From assembly GCA_965646445.1 (NCBI GenBank), contig CBFFZW010000048.1, positions 1 to 29,634 of the forward strand: a stretch of 29,634 bases of DNA, given 5' to 3'. The notes beneath the pieces are model-generated. The model was given only the letters and a program-made list of their open reading frames with translations. It made no database searches and was not told the origin of the DNA. The DNA is from UBA11524 sp965646445 (GTDB taxonomy: Bacteria; Bacillota; Clostridia; Christensenellales; Aristaeellaceae). A program made the position numbers and the translations under genes. How positions within the stretch are numbered: the stretch's first letter is position 1; each line of letters opens with the position of its first letter. Below, piece by piece: positions 7,272-14,850 of this stretch.

Positions 7272-9453
7272 GCGTCTGCTGCTGGGGGTGATGGCGATCC
7301 TTTGCCTCTGCGGCGCGGCCTTCGCCCAGGACAGCGGCGACGCGGCGGCCTCCGCCCTCCCGCCGGAATATCATCTGGCGGCGGAGAATAGTCGGCTGGC
7401 CCTGTACCTGCGGGAAGACATCATGGCCATCATCGTGGAAAGCAAGGAAAACGGCCAAAGGCTGTATTCCGCCGTGCAGAATCCCCAGGACATGAAGGAC
7501 AACGCGAAGTGGAAGGGCTTCTATCAGTCCGGCATCGTGCTGGAATACAGCGAGAACGCCAACCACTCCCTGATCCAGGCGGATCTGCTGAACACGGAGC
7601 ATGAGCTGCGCTACACCTATCGGGAGGACGGCTTCATCGCCCAGCTGACATGGACGCAGCCGGAAATCAGCTGCGAGGTCAGCGTGACGCTGGACGAGGC
7701 GGGACTGCACGTCTTCGTTCCTCGGGAAAAGCTGATCGAGGGCAACGATGAGGTCTACAAGGTCAACACCATCCAGCTGTTCCCCTTCCTGGGACATTCC
7801 TTCCAGGGGCAGGATGAGGGCTATATGCTCATTCCCGACGGGCAGGGGGCGCTCATCCGCCTGCGGAACAACAACGGCGCCTTTTCCAACGCCTATACCC
7901 GGCAGGTGTACGGCGAAAACGTGGGAATTCAGGTGACGACCTTCAACCGCTGGACAAAGAGCACGGAAAACGTCCTCATGCCCGTCTTCGGCATGGCGCA
8001 TACGGCGAAGGGCATCGGCTTCCTGGGCGTGATTGAGGAGGGCGACTGCTCCGCCCAGATCAAGGCCTATCCCAACGGCGTCATCACCCAGTTTGACTGG
8101 ATCGGCGCGCAGTTTGTTTATCGGAACATTTACTCTCAGCCCACGGTCATCAATGAGGATCAGGAGACCTACACCTCCGCCATCTACCAGGCCACGGCCT
8201 CCCGCCGGGATTTCGACATCCTGCTGCACTATTATGTGCTGGATGGCGGGGAAGCGAACTACGCGGGCATGGCCGGCGTGTACCGCGATTATCTGGAGCG
8301 GCAGGGCGCCTTCGCCAGCGCGGATATGAGCAAGCCCTTCCTGATGCAGCTGGACTTTGTTGGCCTGGAAAAGGAAAACGACCTGTTTGGCCGCAGGGCG
8401 GTGCCCATGACGGACTTTGACCAGACCTGGGAAATGCTCAGGGAGCTGCGGGAGAGCGGCGCGGAAAATCTGGTGGCGGTGCTGCGCGGCTGGCAGGAGG
8501 ACGGTCTGACGGGAGGATTGCCGGTGCGCCGGTATAGCCCGGCCGCTGAGCTGGGCGGCAGGGGGGCCATGGAGCGGCTGCGGGACAACGCGGCGGAGCT
8601 TGGCATTCGGGTGATTCCCGAGGCGGACTTCATGCGGCTGAACCTGGAAGAAAACCTTGATCTGAAGAACGCGACCTACCAGAAGGCCACCGGCACCAGC
8701 TACCGCTATCCCACCTACAAAAAGGTATACCCCTACATCAATTACCTTTCGCCCGTGTACAGTCAGACCTTTTCGCAGCGGGTGACGGAACAGCTGGTGG
8801 AGGCGGGCTGGCGGTCGATGGCCCTGACGGGGATCACGTCCTTCCTGAGCGACTTCAAGTCGGAAAAGACCTACCACGATACCAGCCGGATGATGGCGAT
8901 TTATGAGCAGATCTGCCAGGACAGCGGCGGGCTGGGGCTGTATCTGAACAACGCCAACGCCTACCTGTGGCAGTACGCCGATATGCTCTACGATATGCCG
9001 GTGGAGGATTCGGACTTTGTGCTGACCACGGACAGCGTGCCCTTCCTGGCCATCGCCCTGTCGGGAAAGCTGCATTATACCGCCGAGTATACGAACTTCC
9101 AGGCCAATGACAAGCGGTTCTTCCTCCGGCTCATCGAGCAGGGCGCCTTCCCGTCCTTCGTGCTGACGTGGGAGAATCCCATCCGCCTGCTCAACACCAA
9201 CTCCAACGACCTGTTTTCGACCCAGTACGGGCAGTACCGGGATATGATCCTGGATTGGTATCAGGAGCTGGAGCCTGTCTATCGGCAATTTGGCGGCGCG
9301 TCCATCGTTGCCCATGATCGGGTGGGGAAGATCACTCGCGTCCAATGGAGCAACGGCACGGTCGTGTATCTCAATGACGGCGAGACGGTTCAAAGCCTGG
9401 ACGGCATCACCCTGGAGGGACTCTCGTACAAGGTGGTGAGCGGCAATGAGTAA
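7255..9453 (+). CDS. DUF5696 family exported protein, possible glycosidase-like fold
   Basis: The start is TTG (7255), inside the end of the preceding gene. The ribosome binding site GGAGAGGTGG sits just upstream and no better in-frame start exists. The 732-residue product has a signal peptide ending AAFA-Q (about 1-25) with no lipobox. Family hallmarks are the N-terminal LALYLREDIMAIIVESKENG segment, the 'IPDGQGALIRL' motif near residue 195 and a later barrel-like region (about 380-650) with LRGWQEDGL and RVIPEADFM. The C-terminal portion suggests a TIM-barrel like those of glycoside hydrolases, but I cannot name catalytic residues. It sits between two importers, so an extracellular role on the imported glycan is plausible. 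The family name is recalled from Paenibacillus homologues; enzymatic function is inference. Confidence 0.75.
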   Translation: MLKPFKRLLLGVMAILCLCGAAFAQDSGDAAASALPPEYHLAAENSRLALYLREDIMAIIVESKENGQRLYSAVQNPQDMKDNAKWKGFYQSGIVLEYSENANHSLIQADLLNTEHELRYTYREDGFIAQLTWTQPEISCEVSVTLDEAGLHVFVPREKLIEGNDEVYKVNTIQLFPFLGHSFQGQDEGYMLIPDGQGALIRLRNNNGAFSNAYTRQVYGENVGIQVTTFNRWTKSTENVLMPVFGMAHTAKGIGFLGVIEEGDCSAQIKAYPNGVITQFDWIGAQFVYRNIYSQPTVINEDQETYTSAIYQATASRRDFDILLHYYVLDGGEANYAGMAGVYRDYLERQGAFASADMSKPFLMQLDFVGLEKENDLFGRRAVPMTDFDQTWEMLRELRESGAENLVAVLRGWQEDGLTGGLPVRRYSPAAELGGRGAMERLRDNAAELGIRVIPEADFMRLNLEENLDLKNATYQKATGTSYRYPTYKKVYPYINYLSPVYSQTFSQRVTEQLVEAGWRSMALTGITSFLSDFKSEKTYHDTSRMMAIYEQICQDSGGLGLYLNNANAYLWQYADMLYDMPVEDSDFVLTTDSVPFLAIALSGKLHYTAEYTNFQANDKRFFLRLIEQGAFPSFVLTWENPIRLLNTNSNDLFSTQYGQYRDMILDWYQELEPVYRQFGGASIVAHDRVGKITRVQWSNGTVVYLNDGETVQSLDGITLEGLSYKVVSGNE

Positions 9454-10399
9454 AAGGGAAGGGCTCCTCCCGCGCCGGGGCGGCCTCACCCGGCGGCAGC
9501 TGCGGGAATGGAAATACGGCTATCTGTTCCTGCTTCCATGGCTGATCGGAACCTGCGTATTCTTCTTCTATGCCATTTTCAATTCCCTGCAGTTTTCCTT
9601 TTCCAAGTTCACCCTGGATAACGGCATCAAGCTGGAGGCCCTGCCGCACTTCCTGGACAATTACGCCTTCATTTTCAAGAACAAGTCGAATTACCTGTTT
9701 TCTCTTCAGGCCTATGCGGGCTCCATCATCCTGCAGGTGCCCATGATGATCGCCTTTTCCCTCATCATCGCCATCCTCCTCAACGATAAGTTCAGGGGCC
9801 GTACGCTGTTCCGCGCGCTGTTCTTCCTGCCGGTCATCGTCGCCACAGGCCCGGTGATGACCAACATCCAGACCAGTCAGGTGTCGATCTACTCCGTTGA
9901 GGCCTTCGCCAACGTGCTGGGAGAGCTGCCGGAGCAGGTCTTCAACGTGTTCAACGATGTGTTCAGCTCCCTGCTGCGGGTTCTCTGGTACAGCGGCATC
10001 CAGATTCTGCTGTATCTGGCGGGATTGCAGAAGGTATCGACAACCCAGTACGAGGCGGCCAGGATCGACGGCGCATCCCCCTGGGAGACGTTCTGGAAGA
10101 TCACCATCCCCAACATTCAGCCGTTTATCCTGCTCAACGCAATCTATTCCATTGTCTTCCTTTCCAGCAACGATAACGAGCCGATCCGGTTCATTACCGA
10201 GGCGGTGTCGGAGGCGGCCAGCGGGTACGCGGTCTCCATGGCCATGGCCTGGCTGTATGCGCTGGTGGTGATTCTGCTGCTGCTGGTGGCCTTCCTGATC
10301 CTGAAGCCCAGGGGTGACAAGAAAAACGTCAGGTATGAGCAGACGCGGGATACCATCATGACCCAGCGCGCGCAGAAGCACGATGGAAAGGGGGTGTAA
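9446..10399 (+). CDS. Sugar ABC importer permease, second system, MalF/LplB type
   Basis: 317-residue permease with six predicted membrane segments, the first near residues 25-48, and an EAA loop EAARIDGASPWETFWKITIP. The ATG overlaps the DUF5696 stop by eight bases, with GGTGG just upstream serving as ribosome binding site, so translation is probably coupled. It is only distantly similar to the first MalF-type permease in the window. This is therefore a distinct importer, not a recent duplication. The hydrophilic C-terminus is long and basic (GDKKNVRYEQTRD region). Confidence 0.92.
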   Translation: MSKREGLLPRRGGLTRRQLREWKYGYLFLLPWLIGTCVFFFYAIFNSLQFSFSKFTLDNGIKLEALPHFLDNYAFIFKNKSNYLFSLQAYAGSIILQVPMMIAFSLIIAILLNDKFRGRTLFRALFFLPVIVATGPVMTNIQTSQVSIYSVEAFANVLGELPEQVFNVFNDVFSSLLRVLWYSGIQILLYLAGLQKVSTTQYEAARIDGASPWETFWKITIPNIQPFILLNAIYSIVFLSSNDNEPIRFITEAVSEAASGYAVSMAMAWLYALVVILLLLVAFLILKPRGDKKNVRYEQTRDTIMTQRAQKHDGKGV

Positions 10400-10402
10400 G
10401 CC

Positions 10403-11365
10403 GTGAAGGCAGCCAAAGCCAAAAGGAAAAAGCAGCCCAAGGAGGCGCTGGCGTCCGTCTGGTTTCGCCTGCGAGGCAACGGCGAGCGCAAGGGCCTGAT
10501 TGCCATGGCCATTCGGTATCTGCTGCTGAGCGCCATCGCCTTTGTGTTTGTGCAGCCGCTTTTGTCCATGCTTTCCATGAGCCTTCAGCCCATGGAGGAT
10601 CTGGTGGATGTTACCAGCCAGTGGATCCCTTCCTACCTCACGCTGGAGCACTATGAGTTTGTGGCTTCCTACATGCGGTACTGGAAGGTGCTGCCGGTGA
10701 CGCTGGGCATCACGGTGCTTCCGGCGGTATTGCAGACGATGGTCAGCGCGGCGGCGGGGTACAGCTTCGCCCGGTATCGGTTTCCCCTGCGGAAGTTCTG
10801 GATGGGCGTGCTGCTGCTTTCCTACCTGCTGCCCAGCCAGATCACCGCGCTGGCGAACTACCTGCTGTTCCAGCAGCTGGGCCTGTCGGACGGAACCATC
10901 AAGCCCTTCGTCATCACGGCGGCGCTGGGCCAGGGGATCAACTGCAGCCTGTGCGTGCTGATCTTCTACATGTTCCACCGGCAGGTGCATCGCTCGCTGC
11001 TGGAGGCGGCGGAGATCGACGGCGCCGGTCATCTGCGGACGTTCCTCTCCATCGTCATGCCCATGGTGACGCCCGGCATCGTGGTTGTGGCGGTGCTGAC
11101 CATCGTATGGTACTGGAACGACATCTACACCGTATCCACCTACATCGGCTATGCCAACACCGGCGGCAGCCTGACCACGGTGATGCTGCGGCTTCAGGCG
11201 TACAACAGCATGTATGGCAAGGACGCCCTGCTGGTGAATACCCAGGGCATCGCGAAGGATCGCGCCGCCACGATGCTGACCCTGGCGCCGCTGCTGCTGA
11301 TGTACATCTTCGTCCAGCGGAAATTCGTCAAGAGCGTTGACAGCGTAGGCATTACGGGCGAATGA
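10403..11365 (+). CDS. Sugar ABC importer permease, second system, MalG type
   Basis: 320-residue partner of the preceding permease. The start is GTG at 10403, seven bases or so after GGAAAGGGGGTG, only three bases after the upstream stop. The N-terminus is unusually basic (KAAKAKRKKQPKE), followed by a membrane helix near residues 33-55. The EAA loop reads EAAEIDGAGHLRTFLSIVMP. The order permease, permease, receptor is the reverse of system 1, where the receptor comes first. Confidence 0.92.
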   Translation: MKAAKAKRKKQPKEALASVWFRLRGNGERKGLIAMAIRYLLLSAIAFVFVQPLLSMLSMSLQPMEDLVDVTSQWIPSYLTLEHYEFVASYMRYWKVLPVTLGITVLPAVLQTMVSAAAGYSFARYRFPLRKFWMGVLLLSYLLPSQITALANYLLFQQLGLSDGTIKPFVITAALGQGINCSLCVLIFYMFHRQVHRSLLEAAEIDGAGHLRTFLSIVMPMVTPGIVVVAVLTIVWYWNDIYTVSTYIGYANTGGSLTTVMLRLQAYNSMYGKDALLVNTQGIAKDRAATMLTLAPLLLMYIFVQRKFVKSVDSVGITGE

Positions 11366-11425
11366 CGCGGCCGGTTCAGCGTCCGGGAAGCCGCGCCGGG
11401 GAGCGCGGTGAACCGTCAAGTCGAA

Positions 11426-11447
11426 ATTTGTCGTATAAGCGACAAAT
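11426..11447 (+). promoter_or_regulatory. Perfect inverted repeat just before the second receptor gene
   Basis: Arms ATTTGTCG (11426-11433) and CGACAAAT (11440-11447) with a six-base centre TATAAG, ending seven bases before the AAGGAGG of the next gene. As RNA it would form an eight-pair stem in the gap between permease and receptor genes, a place where stems often protect the highly expressed receptor mRNA. As DNA, the half-sites ATTTGT/ACAAAT resemble those of the Bacillus subtilis arabinose repressor AraR operator, although the spacing is six bases longer. Both readings are inference. Confidence 0.5.
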
Positions 11448-11467
11448 CAATAGAAGGAGGTTTTCCC

Positions 11468-12970
11468 ATGAAAAAGGTACTGGCCCTGGTTCTCGCTGCA
11501 ATGATGGCCCTGTCCATGGTGTCGGCCCTGGCCGAAGCCGCGGACGGCGCGGAGACCATCACCCTCAACTTTGTTGAGAGCTACAACTCCAATCGCGCAT
11601 ACATTGCCAGCCTGATGGCTGAGGAATATATGCGCCGCAACCCCAACGTGGTCATCAATGTGATCGCGGTTCCCGGCGATTACAACACCGGCCTGCAGGA
11701 GCTGATTGCTGGCGGCACGAAGATCGACATCGCCGCCGCGTTCACCGCCGCGGAGTTGAACACGTCCAACAAGGTGATGCTGGACATCACCGATTACGCC
11801 GCTGAGGATCCCGACTACGCCAAGCTGTTCCCCGCTATGGCCAAGGGCGGCCGGTACGGCACGGATCGCGTGTTCGCCATCCCCGGCAGCACCAACGATA
11901 CCCTGCTGTTCTTCGACCTGACTCAGTTTGAGCGCCTGAACGTGGAGCTGCCCGACCGCGCCAGCTGGACGCTGGAGGACATGGAGAAGCTCTTCACCAT
12001 CGCCAGCGATCCCGAGAACGGCTATTTCTCCCTCACCGGCTCCTTCTGGGCGGCTGAAATGTTCGAGGCGGCCTACAATCCCAATGCCGCCGGCACCTGG
12101 GGCTGGGACGGCGAAAAGATCGACATGACCTATGTTTCCGACGTGTACAACTACACGGTGGAGCTGATCGACGACGGCGATTACACCTGGAACGGCACGG
12201 AGCTCTATGCGCAGTTTGTGCCGGATAACGCCTGGATCGGTCATTCCGGCCGCATCACGACCTACATGCACTTCTTCGACAATTGGCCCACCATGCTCAA
12301 TCCCGACTTCACCGCGTCCTTCGGCGTGCGCTACATTCCCTACTATCTGCCTGTGGCGGAGGGCGGCGGACAGCGCAGCTCCGGCAACTACTACTTCGTG
12401 GGCGCCAACACCGACTATCCTCAGGAAGCCTATGACGCGATGAAGTTCATGGTCTGGGGCCTGGAGGGCTGGCTCTGGCGGCTGGAAGAAAACCTCTACG
12501 CCCGTGTGTGCACCGACGCTGACGGCAAGGTGTATGCCAGCGATGTGCTCTACGCTGACGCCGTGGCCGCCAACAAGGCGGATGGCACCGCCATGGAGAA
12601 CTACATCTTCGGCGCGTATGCCTTCGGCTCTCCCCTGGAGCTGCCCGCGGTGAACGATCCCGCCCTGAACGAGGCCCTGGCCAAGAGCTTCCCCGCGCAG
12701 GAGTACTGGGGAACCTATGAGGACTACCTGGCCCTGTTCAACAGCCGCGTGAACCCCGTGCCCACCGCCGAGCAGGTGGCCCTGGGCTTCTCCACCTTCA
12801 ACAACACGGTGCTGTACAACACCGACTACAACGGCACCACCCATTATGTGGGCGCGATCTATGGCCACCTGATTGATCCGCTGGACTATGTGGAAATGCA
12901 GAACGAAGCCTTTGCGCAGATTCATGAGGAAGCCATGAACGTGTTCAAGACCACCTACGGCCTTGAATAA
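11468..12970 (+). CDS. Sugar ABC importer solute-binding protein, second system
   Basis: 500-residue exported receptor. The start is the ATG seven bases after a perfect AAGGAGG (11454-11460); a GTG 60 bases upstream lies before the stem-loop and has no comparable site. The signal peptide is MKKVLALVLAAMMALS followed by MVSALAEA, cleaved after an AEA-type site. There is no lipobox cysteine, unusual for a Gram-positive receptor. The mature part is a family 1 solute-binding fold, with YNSNRAYIASLMAEEYMRR at the start and aromatic-rich patches (WGWDGEKID, YTWNGTELY) of the sort that line sugar pockets. Codon choice is more C-ending than in its neighbours and the ribosome binding site is the strongest in the operon, so high expression is likely. 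The substrate is inferred to be an arabino-oligosaccharide from the neighbouring GH51 and GH127 genes. Confidence 0.9.
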   Translation: MKKVLALVLAAMMALSMVSALAEAADGAETITLNFVESYNSNRAYIASLMAEEYMRRNPNVVINVIAVPGDYNTGLQELIAGGTKIDIAAAFTAAELNTSNKVMLDITDYAAEDPDYAKLFPAMAKGGRYGTDRVFAIPGSTNDTLLFFDLTQFERLNVELPDRASWTLEDMEKLFTIASDPENGYFSLTGSFWAAEMFEAAYNPNAAGTWGWDGEKIDMTYVSDVYNYTVELIDDGDYTWNGTELYAQFVPDNAWIGHSGRITTYMHFFDNWPTMLNPDFTASFGVRYIPYYLPVAEGGGQRSSGNYYFVGANTDYPQEAYDAMKFMVWGLEGWLWRLEENLYARVCTDADGKVYASDVLYADAVAANKADGTAMENYIFGAYAFGSPLELPAVNDPALNEALAKSFPAQEYWGTYEDYLALFNSRVNPVPTAEQVALGFSTFNNTVLYNTDYNGTTHYVGAIYGHLIDPLDYVEMQNEAFAQIHEEAMNVFKTTYGLE

Positions 12971-13014
12971 TCACCGTATGGGGTGATGACGGGGCTTGTC
13001 TGAGCCTCGCGCAG

Positions 13015-13265
13015 GGGGGCGTCAGTCCCCCTCAGGCCGTCGACAAAGTGGCTTACGCCACTTTGTCGAGTTTTGCACTCACTCACTGGTCGAACGGCGA
13101 TGCTGTTCTCCCGGTCGTTCGTTCGCGTAGGGAAGCGATTCCTAACGGAATCGCGCGAAAATCGCCGTACATGCCGCCGATTTTCGATGGACAGTCAGAG
13201 GGCCTGCGGGCCCTCCGACACCTCCCGGGACTTTGTTGATGGTCTGAGGGGGCGTCAGCCCCCCT
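13015..13265 (+). repeat. Modular hairpin-rich intergenic repeat, copy A
   Basis: The region between the receptor and GH51 genes is a chain of palindromes. They are TCGACAAAGTGGC/GCCACTTTGTCGA (13040-13069), GAACGGC/GCTGTTC (13092-13108), GCGATTCC/GGAATCGC (13135-13154), CGAAAATCG/CGATTTTCG (13156-13186) and GAGGGCC/GGCCCTC (13198-13215). The core 13040-13243 matches the reverse complement of 27873-28087, with 50 of 52 bases identical in 13074-13125 and 36 of 36 in 13208-13243. It is flanked by an 18-base direct repeat, GGGGGCGTCAG(T/C)CCCCCT (13015-13032 and 13248-13265). Short open frames inside differ between copies at all codon positions, so it is not treated as coding. No transposase is present. 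Confidence 0.85.
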
Positions 13266-13316
13266 GCTATTTTGGAGGCTTTTCAAGGGGATGCTCACGG
13301 AAAGGTGAATGACGGT

Positions 13317-14822
13317 ATGAAAAAGGCGAAAATGACGCTGGATCGGGCCTACCAAATCGGTCGGATTGATCCAAGAATCTACGGCTCCTTTGTGGAGCAC
13401 CTGGGGCGCGCCGTCTATGGCGGCATTTACGAGCCGGGGCACCCCACGGCGGATGAGCAGGGGTTCCGGCGGGACGTGCTGAAGATGGTGCGCGACCTGC
13501 ATACGACGGTGATCCGCTATCCGGGCGGCAACTTCGTGTCCGGCTTCAACTGGGAGGATTCGGTCGGCCCGAAGCGGCCTTCACGGCTGGATCTGGCATG
13601 GTTTACCACGGAAACGAACGAGGTGGGGATGCACGAATTCTGCGATTGGTGCGGCAAGGCGGGTACGACGCCCATGTACTCCATCAACCTGGGTACGCGG
13701 GGACCGGAAAGTGCTCGGGACATCGTGGAATATGCCAACCATCCCGGCGGAAGCAAATTCTCCGATATGCGCATTGCCAACGGCCGGAAGGAGCCCTTGG
13801 ACATCAAGCTATGGTGCCTGGGCAACGAGATGGACGGCCCCTGGCAGATGGGCCACAAGACAGCCTATGAGTACGGTCGTATCGCCGCGGAGTCGGCCAA
13901 AATGATGCGCTGGGTTGATCCCTCCATCGAGCTGGTGGCCTGCGGCTCCTCCAACAAGGAGATGCCCACCTTTGGTCAGTGGGAGCTGACCATGCTGGAC
14001 GAGTGCTACGAAGCCATTGATTATGTGTCCCTGCACCAGTATTATGGCAATGCCGCCAACGATACGCCCTCCTTCCTGGCCAAAACCATGGACATGGAGC
14101 AGTTTATCGGCAGCGTCGCCGCCATGTGCGACGCCATCCAGGGCAAGAAGCGCTCGAAGAAGAAAATCAACCTGTCCTTTGACGAGTGGAATGTGTGGTA
14201 TCATTCCCATCAGCAGGATCAGGAGGTGTGGAAGCGCGATAAGTGGGGGAGGGCGCTCCCGCTGCTGGAGGATGTGTATACCTTTGAGGACGCGCTGCTG
14301 TGCGGCTCCATCCTGATGACCTTCCTGCGCCACGCGGACAGGGTGAAAATCGCCTGCCTGGCTCAGCTGGTGAATGTGATCGCGCCCATCATGACCCGCA
14401 GCGGAGGCGGCTGCTGGGCGCAGACCACCTATTGGCCCATGCTCCATGCTTCCACCTATGGCCGGGGCACGTCGCTGACGGCGGTGGTGGACAGCCCGGT
14501 TTACGACTGCCGCAAGTTCGAGGGCGTGCCGACCATCGATGCCGCGGCGACGCTGGGCGACGACGGGAGCGTTACGGTCTTCTGCGTCAACCGCGATCAG
14601 GAGGAGGATACGGTGATGACCATCGACCTCCATGGCTTCGGCGGGCTGCGGATCGAGCAGCACATTCTGCTCCATCACCGGGACGCCAAGGCCGTCAACA
14701 CGGAGGAGCTGCCGGATAACGTGATTCCCACGCGCGTGGACGGCGACGAGATCGACGGGGAAACGGCCACGGTGAAGCTCCCCGCCTTCAGCTGGAACGT
14801 GATTCGTTTTGTGAAGGAATAA
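13317..14822 (+). CDS. abfA: GH51 alpha-L-arabinofuranosidase
   Basis: Cytoplasmic exo-enzyme of 501 residues, the normal length for the family. It removes terminal alpha-L-arabinofuranosyl units from arabino-oligosaccharides. The acid/base glutamate is E171 in WCLGNEMDGPW and the nucleophile is E290 in LSFDEWNVWY. The N-terminal (beta/alpha)8 barrel is followed by a beta-sandwich from about residue 380. The start chosen is the ATG nine bases after AAGGTG; an in-frame ATG 45 bases upstream falls too close to the repeat and lacks a site. No signal peptide is present, so substrate must be imported, fitting the two upstream importers. A five-codon open frame (13291-13308) ends just before this start and may be accidental. 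Function is confident; exact linkage preference is not readable. Confidence 0.95.
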   Translation: MKKAKMTLDRAYQIGRIDPRIYGSFVEHLGRAVYGGIYEPGHPTADEQGFRRDVLKMVRDLHTTVIRYPGGNFVSGFNWEDSVGPKRPSRLDLAWFTTETNEVGMHEFCDWCGKAGTTPMYSINLGTRGPESARDIVEYANHPGGSKFSDMRIANGRKEPLDIKLWCLGNEMDGPWQMGHKTAYEYGRIAAESAKMMRWVDPSIELVACGSSNKEMPTFGQWELTMLDECYEAIDYVSLHQYYGNAANDTPSFLAKTMDMEQFIGSVAAMCDAIQGKKRSKKKINLSFDEWNVWYHSHQQDQEVWKRDKWGRALPLLEDVYTFEDALLCGSILMTFLRHADRVKIACLAQLVNVIAPIMTRSGGGCWAQTTYWPMLHASTYGRGTSLTAVVDSPVYDCRKFEGVPTIDAAATLGDDGSVTVFCVNRDQEEDTVMTIDLHGFGGLRIEQHILLHHRDAKAVNTEELPDNVIPTRVDGDEIDGETATVKLPAFSWNVIRFVKE

Positions 14823-14850
14823 GCTGCGCAGACAGGAAAGGAATGATGGT

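Noticed and set aside
12970..12987. Hairpin ATCACC/GGTGAT directly after the second receptor gene
   Set aside because: Only six pairs and no T-run, so it is not a convincing terminator; the GH51 gene may still be co-transcribed.
13291..13308. Five-codon leader frame (MLTER) ending just before the GH51 start
   Set aside because: Could allow translation re-initiation, but so short a frame arises by chance and its own ribosome binding site is poorly spaced.
13048..13312. Small open frames inside repeat copy A that have a counterpart in copy B (shared LTGRTA...FSRSFVRV reading)
   Set aside because: Differences between the copies fall at first, second and third codon positions, there is no ribosome binding site, and the bases are explained by palindromes. 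Probably spurious proteins.
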